Part shown: one piece after another, positions 1 to 5,914 of the stretch
How positions within the stretch are numbered: the stretch's first letter is position 1
Layout of the letters: every line of letters starts with the position of its first letter
Assembly (NCBI GenBank): GCA_002338895.1
Contig: DDJH01000241.1
Span: 1 to 5,914 of the forward strand
Direction: 5' to 3'
DNA: 5,914 nt
Source: Lentisphaeria bacterium UBA1829
Lineage (GTDB): Bacteria > Verrucomicrobiota > Lentisphaeria > Victivallales > UBA1829
The notes under the pieces: model-generated
The model's database searches: none
Told to the model about the DNA's origin: nothing
Seen by the model: only the letters and a program-made list of their open reading frames with translations
Translations under genes and position numbers: made by a program

Positions 1-128
1 ATTTGCCGTTTTTGAGTAAACATTTTCCCGGCGTGTGTTGAGCGTGTCCCGCCTGTTCCCGTCTGATTAAACCTTTTCCTTCTTTATATCTTTTTCATAA
101 ATTTTTGAACTTTCCCCGAAAAAGCCTC
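1..128. other. Upstream non-coding stretch
   Basis: This AT- and pyrimidine-rich stretch lies before the promoter. It contains T-runs around 73-108 and no reading frame with a convincing ribosome binding site on either strand. I saw no clear hairpin followed by a T-run, so I call no terminator. A minus-strand ATG at 23-21 runs open off the left edge for only about seven codons, which is too little to support a gene. The stretch is probably the spacer between this operon and the preceding gene. Confidence 0.5.
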
Positions 129-157
129 TTGACAGAAAAGCCCGCCTGTGGTATAAT
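129..157 (+). promoter_or_regulatory. Consensus sigma-70 promoter of the operon
   Basis: TTGACA at 129-134 and TATAAT at 152-157 both match the housekeeping consensus at all six positions. They are separated by exactly 17 bp (135-151), the optimal spacing. Transcription should begin near 163-165, giving a leader of about 24 nt before the ATG at 188. I see no other promoter of this quality before genes 2 or 3, so it probably drives all three. The hexamers and spacing are seen directly; use by a housekeeping sigma factor is inferred. Confidence 0.85.
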
Positions 158-167
158 TATGGAAAGC

Positions 168-185
168 ACTGGTAACAGGTGGTAA
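168..185 (+). promoter_or_regulatory. Candidate operator for the adjacent regulator
   Basis: Two structures overlap here. TGGTAA occurs at 170-175 and again at 180-185, 10 bp apart, about one helical turn. Positions 168-180 also form an imperfect odd-centred palindrome (AC..GT.AC..GT, centre 174). GntR-family regulators typically bind short palindromes with GT/AC half-site bases. The site lies just downstream of the expected transcription start and overlaps the ribosome binding site, a suitable place for a repressor. Binding by the gene 1 product is inferred; the repeats could also be coincidental because they share bases with the ribosome binding site. Confidence 0.45.
177..182 (+). promoter_or_regulatory. 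Ribosome binding site of gene 1
   Basis: AGGTGG lies 5 nt before the ATG at 188. It decides the start: the in-frame GTG at 179 falls inside this motif and has no Shine-Dalgarno sequence of its own, so the ATG is preferred. Confidence 0.7.
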
Positions 186-187
186 AT

Positions 188-1294
188 ATGGTGAAAACAA
201 TCCGTTTGGAAAATCCGAATACCGAAGTGATGAAGATCCGCCAGTACGTGGTGGATCTGATCTACCGCGGCGGGAGCGAACCGCAGAAAGTCCCTTCTGC
301 GCGGAAACTGGCGGAGATGTTCGGCGTATCCCATCCGACGGCGCTGAAGGCGCTTCAGAAACTCGCGGAGGGAGGGTATCTCCTGGCGTGCGGGACAAAC
401 GGATATCTGACGGTCCCGAGCAGCTTGACCAGCTGGGGAGCGGTGAAGGTGATCGGAATTCTGAGCGGCGACGGATGCAATGTTCTGTTTTCCCGTCAGT
501 ATGTTGCGGAATCCTCGCCGGTCTTGGAGGCGATTCTGGGACGTTCGGGGAGTCTTTCCGCGCAGTACATCTATCTTCAGGGGACGCCGGAGAATGCGGT
601 GACGATCATCCGGAACTACAATCTGGACGGTCTGATCTGGTTTTCTCCGGATCCGAAATACGGGGAGACGATCCGGATTCTCCGGGAATCTGGACTTCCG
701 ATTGTGGAGGTCGGGTTTGTGACAGGGAACGCGAGCTGCGCCCGCTGGAACTTTGTCGAAGACCACTACCGGATCATGAATCAGATTCTGAAGGAGGGAC
801 GCCGCCATCCGCTGATTCTGAGCACGAACTGTCCTCAGGATCTTTACTCGGCGATTCTGGCTGGATTCCGGCGGTCCTGCGAGGAGAACAATTTTCCGTT
901 GGAACAGTCTATTTTTGTGAATGGCGATCCGGATTCGGTGATGCGGCAGGTGAGCCAGCTCCTGAATTACGGACTCTCGTTCGATGCGGTGCTGATGACG
1001 GGAAACTGCTGCTGGTACTGGGACTTCCTGAAAGATCACTTCGATGTGAAAAACAAATGCCGGGTTTTCGGTGGAGAGCTGGTTCTGTTTTCGGACATGA
1101 AGTTTACGGGATGCGCGGTCCGGCGGAAGATGAAGGAGGCGGCAGTGATTCTGGCGGAGAACTTTTTCCGTCAGATGGAGTCTCCGTCCGACGCGCCGGT
1201 CAGTGTGACGGATATTGAAACGGAGTTTGTGCTTTACGAGGACGGTTGTCCTGTTCAAAATCAGACAATACCAGGAAAGGAAAAAGAACAATGA
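188..1294 (+). CDS. GntR-type DNA-binding / LacI-like sugar-sensing transcriptional regulator
   Basis: Predicted cytoplasmic transcription factor of 368 residues, probably a ligand-responsive repressor of its own operon. Residues about 12-77 form a GntR-type winged helix: [20 protein letters not shown] (35-54) matches the family pattern of PS-R-LA---GVS---- followed by [11 protein letters not shown]. From about residue 86 ([11 protein letters not shown]) to the C-terminus the protein resembles the periplasmic-binding-protein fold of LacI regulators, with phrases such as [35 protein letters not shown] and FDAVLMTGN. This domain pairing is that of Bacillus AraR, which binds L-arabinose. The ligand here cannot be read from sequence, but the downstream exported protein suggests a sugar or glycan fragment. 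The protein has ten cysteines, many for a cytoplasmic regulator. The ATG at 188 is chosen over GTG 179 because of AGGTGG at 177-182. The TGA stop overlaps the next start codon. Confidence 0.93.
   Translation: MVKTIRLENPNTEVMKIRQYVVDLIYRGGSEPQKVPSARKLAEMFGVSHPTALKALQKLAEGGYLLACGTNGYLTVPSSLTSWGAVKVIGILSGDGCNVLFSRQYVAESSPVLEAILGRSGSLSAQYIYLQGTPENAVTIIRNYNLDGLIWFSPDPKYGETIRILRESGLPIVEVGFVTGNASCARWNFVEDHYRIMNQILKEGRRHPLILSTNCPQDLYSAILAGFRRSCEENNFPLEQSIFVNGDPDSVMRQVSQLLNYGLSFDAVLMTGNCCWYWDFLKDHFDVKNKCRVFGGELVLFSDMKFTGCAVRRKMKEAAVILAENFFRQMESPSDAPVSVTDIETEFVLYEDGCPVQNQTIPGKEKEQ
1273..1280 (+). promoter_or_regulatory. Ribosome binding site of gene 2, inside gene 1
   Basis: AGGAAAGG lies 10 nt before the ATG at 1291, within the last codons of gene 1. 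It supports ATG 1291 over the in-frame TTG at 1246. The spacing is on the long side, and ribosomes ending gene 1 at the overlapping TGA may re-initiate here. Confidence 0.6.
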
Positions 1295-2058
1295 GAGCGT
1301 TGCTTGGGAAGAAGCGTGAAGTTGTCCGCTTGAAGAACTTTACTTTGATTGAACTTCTTGTGGTGATTGCGATCATAGCAATCCTTGCGGGGATGCTTCT
1401 TCCCGCGCTGAATAAAGCGCGGGAGAAGGCACAGGCGTCACAGTGTCTGTCAAATCTGAAGCAGATGGGGCTTGGGATGGCGACCTATCTTACGGATAAT
1501 GATGACTATCTGCCTCCGATGTTCGGCGGCGGGGAGGGCGGATCCTCCACGCCTTACTGGCATCATCTTCTGTTGAAAGTGAAAGACAATACGGACAAGG
1601 TGGATGCCGGGGGGTACATTACGGCGGCGGTTCTGCACTGTCCTTCCATGCCGCCGGTGACAGATGTGCTTTATTTCCCTCAGTACGGCATCAATGAATC
1701 GTTGATTTCCTACAGCAAGGAATTAAAGAAAAATCCGACTCTTTACGAGACCGGGAAAAGTTCGAAGATTCCGAATCCGTCTACGAAGTTTCTGTTTGTG
1801 GATACGTGGAATCTGACCAGTACGTCGATCGAAGGGATTGAATATGATCGGGGGTTCTGGCGTTTCGGCTACAATGTCGGGAATAACTACGGGATTCCGG
1901 CGCCCCGTCATACCCGCCAGGTCGGAACCACCTATCTGGACGGGCATGTCGGATGGGTCATGCCGAGAAATCAGGTCAACCCGCTGGATGCCTATCCCTA
2001 CAAGTGGACGGACAGAGCGTCCATGGAGCATATTTGCGCAGGCGGGTATCCCTGGTAA
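1291..2058 (+). CDS. Type II secretion / type IV pilin-like pseudopilin with H-X9-DG motif
   Basis: A 255-residue prepilin-like protein. A positively charged 16-residue leader (K7, K8, R9, R13, K15) precedes F17-T-L-I-E21 and a hydrophobic helix to about residue 37. This is the class III signal cut by prepilin peptidase before F17, with E21 as the +5 glutamate used in pilin assembly. The residue before the cut is Asn16, not the usual Gly. A conserved neck follows (CLSNLKQMG, then [11 protein letters not shown]). Near the C-terminus H207, nine residues, then D217-G218 match exactly the H-X9-DG motif of a PVC-group pseudopilin family. Cys52 and Cys117 could form a disulfide. The mature part should lie outside the inner membrane, anchored by its helix. 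The start overlaps the gene 1 stop as ATGA, indicating translational coupling. A TTG at codon 14 would give a short MKNFTLIE start but lacks a good ribosome binding site. The exact role, in secretion, a pilus tip or surface display, is unknown. Confidence 0.93.
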   Translation: MRALLGKKREVVRLKNFTLIELLVVIAIIAILAGMLLPALNKAREKAQASQCLSNLKQMGLGMATYLTDNDDYLPPMFGGGEGGSSTPYWHHLLLKVKDNTDKVDAGGYITAAVLHCPSMPPVTDVLYFPQYGINESLISYSKELKKNPTLYETGKSSKIPNPSTKFLFVDTWNLTSTSIEGIEYDRGFWRFGYNVGNNYGIPAPRHTRQVGTTYLDGHVGWVMPRNQVNPLDAYPYKWTDRASMEHICAGGYPW

Positions 2059-2090
2059 TGCTTGGATCTGAATGGAGAAAATAAATCTGT

Positions 2091-2096
2091 AAGGAG
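2091..2096 (+). promoter_or_regulatory. Ribosome binding site of gene 3
   Basis: AAGGAG, a near-perfect Shine-Dalgarno sequence, lies 9 nt before the ATG at 2106. It sits in the 47-bp gap after gene 2 (2059-2105), which holds no evident terminator or promoter, so genes 2 and 3 are likely co-transcribed. It is the strongest ribosome binding site in the window. Confidence 0.8.
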
Positions 2097-2105
2097 TTAG
2101 ACAGA

Positions 2106-5100
2106 ATGGTTTCAAAAAAACTGACAGGACTGTTTCTGCTGTTTTCCGCAGGAAGCGCAATGCTGACCGCTGCGGTTGTCGAGGAGCGGTTTCAGAACAC
2201 GCGGGATTTCTCTCCCGCTCTGGAGCGATGGATGTACCGCGGGGTTGCCGGCGAAGTGATCGGCGGGGCCTATCTTTTTACCGGTGTGAATCAGAGGAGT
2301 TCGGAATACTGGGATGTCAACCCGGAGGATGCGCAGATGCTTCTCCGCTATTTCCCCGCCGGGAACGCGGTGGCGATAAGCGGACGCTTCACTGCGATGC
2401 CGCATCCGTACAAGGTGTTTGAACCGGGAAAAGGGGTGGATCAGAAAGCGGGACTGCTGATTCAGAGTCGCGCATTTGAACGGAAAAAGGCGCTGCCGGC
2501 GGACCAGCCGTACCTGAGCGCATATTTGAAGAACAGCCGGGACGGAAAACGGAGCTTTGAGCTCGATTACGTCGGGAATCCCGCGATTCCGCTTCAGGCG
2601 TCCGTGGAGAAAAACGGATCCTGGAACGATGGGGAAGAGTATGTTCTGGAACTGGTCCTGAAGGGGGATTCTGCCGTTGGGACGGTCCGGACGGGGAAGG
2701 GGGAGCTGATCTGGAAAAAAACTCTGCGCAGTCCGGAATTCAAGAACGTCTTCCGCACGGCGTATCCCGGGTTCCGCAACTATCGCATGACCGGAAAACT
2801 TGCGTACTTCAAGGCGGATAATCTGAATTCCGCTCCGGATAAGAATTCCAAAGAGCTTCAGTCTCTGGCATTTCCGGAGGTGTGGAAAACGTCCGACGGA
2901 CGCACGGTCCGCTTCCGTCCGGGAGAGAAGGTCGACTTTGCCCGTCTCTTTGCGGGGCGTTCCGGAGAGAAGGTCGTGACGCTGCGCGCATCCGGTTCGG
3001 TTCCCCGGGAGGGACTCTATCTGCTGAAAGGCGATGCGGACTGGTTCTGGAAGCTGACCTGCAACGGAAAAGTCGCCGTCGATTTCATGAAGATCGGTGG
3101 TCGGAAGGGCGGACGTCTCGTTACACTGGAGTTGCAAAAGGGAGCCTATACGCTGGAGCTGACCGTCAAGGCCGGATCGGTCGGATGGAACTTCGCGTTC
3201 CTGAAACCGACAGAAGAGGAGATCCGGCAGCAGATCCTGCTCCGACACACCTATGGATCGGATGTGCTGGTCTGGAATCTGGACCGCCTTCTGGACGATC
3301 TGCGCAATCTGCGGCGGTATGCGATCGCCTTCCCGGATCTGGAACGGGAGATTACCTCCCTTCGCTCGACTCTTCCCGCCGACCTCGGCGCAGCGGAGAT
3401 CCGCAAATATGACTCTTTCCTCGACCGCGCCTATGGACGGGTGTACGACGCATACCGCTACATCGAACTCCTGAATTCCATCGGAGAACTTCGGGCCTTC
3501 CTTCCCGCCGGAACGGACTTTTCCGGTCTGGAGCAGTGCGCCGCCGAGCTGAAGCGGAGGGTTCTTGCGGGAAAAGGGGTGGAGGAACTTGCCCGGAAGG
3601 CGGAAAATCTTCTTGCTTCCGCCCGGAAATCCATGAACGGCTTTGCGGAGGGAGTCTCCAAAGGCGGTTCGTTCGGCCGGTTCGGATGGGTGACCAGCTC
3701 CACGCTGAGCGATTACACCAGCGGAGACGGACTGCTGGCCAATCAGGTTCTCTCCGACGGCGCGATCGCACGGCAGTATGTCTTTTCGCCGGCCAACCCG
3801 AAGCTCTACTGGCAGATCCGCTTCCGCTTTGAAGGAGAACGGGATGCGGCGGTGGAAAAACGTCTGAAGGCGCTTCCCGTGACCGGTCCGAATCTCTCCG
3901 TCCAGTTCGGCTATGATCCGACGCAGTTCTATTCCGGCTCCACTCCTTCCGCCGTGAAAGTGAACGCGATCAGCTGGACGCGGAAGCAGTTCACCTATGC
4001 GGATGCGTTCACCGCCGACATGAATCTTCTCTCGCCCGCGCTGCTTCTGGAGAGCGCGCACCGGGAGTTCCTTCTGTACGATTCTCCGACCGGATCGTTC
4101 ACGAACATCGGCTATCTTGCCGCGGACGGATCGGTCTTTTCGGGTCCGGTGCGGGACGGCGTTCTCTATGACCGCGCCCGGGACGGGGCGCTCGGTTCGA
4201 ACTGGATCATGCTCTGGGACGGAAAGAATTCCGAGCAGGATCTGACCGGCCATCGCGGCTCGATCCCTCTTCAGGTGATCTTCCAGCACCATCCCCGGAC
4301 GATCGTCCGGAACGACAACGAGATCCGGATCACGTTTGACCGCGGCGGCGCTCTCTGGCTCAACACGCTCTGCGGCGCGGAGCTTCAGGCCACCGGGAAC
4401 TGGCGGGGCAATCTGCCGTTCACTCTGGCGAAACGTGCCGACTTTGCCGCGCAGTCCGCTCTGGCCCAGCCGGTGGATTTCCGGGAGTTCTACCGGTATG
4501 ACGCAAAGAAGAACACGGTGGAAATCCGAAACATCTGCCGCTTCCGCGAATTCGAGGAGAATGACTGGAAACGGGCTCCCAGGAAAATGCTTTTCCTTCC
4601 GCCGGTTCTTTCGCTGATGGCCGACCGCGGTTTTGACGCGGTCCTCCCGAAGAATCTGCGGGACTTGAACTATCCGACGATTTACGGACCGCTCTACGGC
4701 GTGGAAGGCTCCGAGATCACCTATACGCTTCCGGTTCCGGATGTCCCGCAGTACAGCATTGCGCGGAACACCGAGGGGAATGCCGCAGACGTGGCGTGTC
4801 TGCGCCAGCACGCGATGGACAATGTGGAGGGTGCAAAGTTCCGGCTGTTTGACGAGCGCATCTGCCGCGCATGGCAGACCGTGAATCTGCCGGGCTGTGA
4901 AGTCAGCAAGGTCTGGCACTACTATCCGGCGGAGTATCAGGCGTATCTGAAAGGGCTGTTCCGGTATCTGATGGAGATTTCGTCCGGGTATCGCGCCAAC
5001 CGCTTCTGGCGGTCGCTGGTGGAGCCGTATTCCGGGAAGAAGTATTTCTACTCCTTCTCCATCGGGGCGGAGTATCCGGGCGACGTGGGGGTGTTCGGCG

Positions 5101-5914
5101 ACCGCGGATACGGCGTCGGCCTCCATCTGCTGCAGCTGGATCTCTGGAGCTCGCTGACCGGCGACAACGACCGTCTGAAATCCGTCTGGCGGGACAACGC
5201 CCCTCTGGCCTCTCCCGACGCGGTCCGCGACGGCCGCTTCCTGACCGTCGACAAAATGCTCGGCTATGTGAAGAACGTCCATGACTGGGCGTGGATGGAC
5301 GACGGCAGCAACGATTCCGGCGACAACGGTCCCGTGGTCGACTGCTCCCAGGCTCCGTTCGCCGGTCACAGCGCCTATCTCCGTCTGGCCAGACGGGTCG
5401 GGAACGCGCAGGAGATTGCAAAGGGCGCCTACCATCTTGCCAAGAGCCAGCTTCCGCTGATTGCGCGTCCGGCGTTTCTGGACTACGGACGGGAGATCGG
5501 CGTGGTCGGCGTGGATCATGTGAATGTCGGCTTCCGGGAGTTCATCACGCCGAACTCGTTCAGCAATCAGAACATGCTTGTGACCAATGAGCGCAACGCC
5601 TATGTGGCCTCCTACGCCTCGCTGATCGCCTACGCGGGACGCGATGACGGACTGGACATCTTCTTCCCGTATGCGAAGTATATCTGGAACGATCTCCGCC
5701 GCTTCCGGGATCTTGCCGCCCGCTACTTCCCGAACGGCAACACCGATTCGTATCAGTTCTCCGCTCCGCTGGAGTCGACCCTCCTGTTCCGGATTCTGGA
5801 CGGCGAGAGCCTCTCCAAACTGCGCCGGATCAGCGACAATATGCGATCGAAAACGATCTTCTACATCCGCAATTCGTTTGATAAAAACGCTCTTCCGCTT
5901 CTGCTGACCGGCGG
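2106..5914 (+). CDS. Very large exported protein, candidate glycan-active enzyme (3' end beyond window)
   Basis: The frame is open from ATG 2106 to the window edge: 1269 complete codons and no stop. Residues 1-23 are a Sec-type signal peptide (K4, K5, hydrophobic core LFLLF, likely cleavage after A22 or A23), so the product is exported. Visible regions in order are: about 24-275, mostly beta; about 278-367, a compact beta module (WFWKLTCNGK, then LQKGAYTLELTV and GWNFAF) resembling PA14/GH2-type sugar-binding modules; about 369-515, charged amphipathic helices; about 522-905, a large beta-rich domain; and about 910 onward, helical repeats such as GLHLLQLDLWSSLTGD (1005-1020). A beta domain followed by helical repeats recalls six-hairpin (alpha/alpha) glycosidases. 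The acidic, aromatic stretch HDWAWMDDGSNDSGDNGP (1059-1076) is a candidate active-site or Ca2+ loop. I do not recognise the family: the enzyme role is inferred, while export and length are well supported. The long minus-strand frame opposite it is a codon-use artefact. Confidence 0.88.
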   Translation, partial: MVSKKLTGLFLLFSAGSAMLTAAVVEERFQNTRDFSPALERWMYRGVAGEVIGGAYLFTGVNQRSSEYWDVNPEDAQMLLRYFPAGNAVAISGRFTAMPHPYKVFEPGKGVDQKAGLLIQSRAFERKKALPADQPYLSAYLKNSRDGKRSFELDYVGNPAIPLQASVEKNGSWNDGEEYVLELVLKGDSAVGTVRTGKGELIWKKTLRSPEFKNVFRTAYPGFRNYRMTGKLAYFKADNLNSAPDKNSKELQSLAFPEVWKTSDGRTVRFRPGEKVDFARLFAGRSGEKVVTLRASGSVPREGLYLLKGDADWFWKLTCNGKVAVDFMKIGGRKGGRLVTLELQKGAYTLELTVKAGSVGWNFAFLKPTEEEIRQQILLRHTYGSDVLVWNLDRLLDDLRNLRRYAIAFPDLEREITSLRSTLPADLGAAEIRKYDSFLDRAYGRVYDAYRYIELLNSIGELRAFLPAGTDFSGLEQCAAELKRRVLAGKGVEELARKAENLLASARKSMNGFAEGVSKGGSFGRFGWVTSSTLSDYTSGDGLLANQVLSDGAIARQYVFSPANPKLYWQIRFRFEGERDAAVEKRLKALPVTGPNLSVQFGYDPTQFYSGSTPSAVKVNAISWTRKQFTYADAFTADMNLLSPALLLESAHREFLLYDSPTGSFTNIGYLAADGSVFSGPVRDGVLYDRARDGALGSNWIMLWDGKNSEQDLTGHRGSIPLQVIFQHHPRTIVRNDNEIRITFDRGGALWLNTLCGAELQATGNWRGNLPFTLAKRADFAAQSALAQPVDFREFYRYDAKKNTVEIRNICRFREFEENDWKRAPRKMLFLPPVLSLMADRGFDAVLPKNLRDLNYPTIYGPLYGVEGSEITYTLPVPDVPQYSIARNTEGNAADVACLRQHAMDNVEGAKFRLFDERICRAWQTVNLPGCEVSKVWHYYPAEYQAYLKGLFRYLMEISSGYRANRFWRSLVEPYSGKKYFYSFSIGAEYPGDVGVFGDRGYGVGLHLLQLDLWSSLTGDNDRLKSVWRDNAPLASPDAVRDGRFLTVDKMLGYVKNVHDWAWMDDGSNDSGDNGPVVDCSQAPFAGHSAYLRLARRVGNAQEIAKGAYHLAKSQLPLIARPAFLDYGREIGVVGVDHVNVGFREFITPNSFSNQNMLVTNERNAYVASYASLIAYAGRDDGLDIFFPYAKYIWNDLRRFRDLAARYFPNGNTDSYQFSAPLESTLLFRILDGESLSKLRRISDNMRSKTIFYIRNSFDKNALPLLLTG

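Noticed and set aside
1..23. Start of a divergent minus-strand gene (ATG at 23-21)
   Set aside because: Only about seven codons lie inside the window, with a weak GGGA upstream and no convincing minus-strand promoter.
1246..1290. TTG 1246 as an earlier start for the pseudopilin
   Set aside because: It would add 15 residues that are translated from the end of the regulator gene and has no good ribosome binding site. ATG 1291 with AGGAAAGG upstream and the ATGA overlap is better.
95..1291. Minus-strand open frame of 398 codons opposite the regulator gene
   Set aside because: Antisense in-register shadow of a clear GntR/LacI-like gene; its sequence is Arg/His-rich and matches no family I know.
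1330..1332. TTG 1330 as a later start giving a short MKNFTLIE leader
   Set aside because: It resembles typical short leaders in this family, but lacks a clear Shine-Dalgarno sequence at proper spacing and uses a rarer start codon. It is kept only as an alternative.
2112..5519. Minus-strand open frame of 1135 codons opposite gene 3
   Set aside because: It is in codon register with the plus-strand gene, has Arg/His/Pro-rich low-information sequence with no recognisable motif, and is explained by missing TTA/CTA/TCA codons in the sense gene. The plus frame has a strong ribosome binding site, a signal peptide and plausible domains.
1..5914. CRISPR array, tRNA, rRNA, insertion sequence or terminator
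   Set aside because: I saw no regularly spaced repeats, no tRNA- or rRNA-like sequence, no transposase or terminal inverted repeats, and no clear GC hairpin with a T-run anywhere in the window.

Overview
The window reads as a rightward three-gene operon from a bacterium of the Planctomycetota-Verrucomicrobiota-Chlamydiota (PVC) group, most likely Lentisphaerota (Victivallis-like). The main pointer is the second gene. Its prepilin N-terminus ([16 protein letters not shown], then [13 protein letters not shown]) and exact H-X9-DG motif belong to a pseudopilin family found in very many copies in Lentisphaerota and Planctomycetota. The placement is family knowledge plus inference; no taxonomic marker gene is present.

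Layout. Positions 1-128 are a short AT- and pyrimidine-rich stretch with no supported gene. A sigma-70-type promoter with perfect consensus hexamers and 17-bp spacing lies at 129-157. It is followed by repeats that look like an operator and overlap the ribosome binding site. Gene 1 (188-1294) is a two-domain regulator: a GntR-type winged helix joined to a LacI/periplasmic-binding-protein-like sugar-sensing domain. Gene 2 (1291-2058) overlaps its stop codon by 4 bp and encodes a secreted, membrane-anchored type II/IV pseudopilin-like protein. After 47 bp, gene 3 (2106 to beyond the window end) encodes a very large exported protein of more than 1269 residues. It has a signal peptide, a carbohydrate-binding-like beta region, a helical insert, a large beta-rich domain and an alpha-helical region resembling a six-hairpin (alpha/alpha) glycosidase. 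I cannot assign it to a named family.

How they may work together (inference). The regulator would sense a sugar or glycan fragment and control its own operon from the site between promoter and start codon. The operon would then make one large exported glycan-active protein and a partner pseudopilin that could serve its secretion or surface display. The three parts are individually familiar. The regulator-pseudopilin-enzyme cassette, and the unclassified large protein, are the parts worth a second look.

The longest reading frames by simple scanning include long antisense frames opposite genes 1 and 3. These are shadows caused by codon choice. The real third gene is the plus-strand frame that stays open to the window edge.
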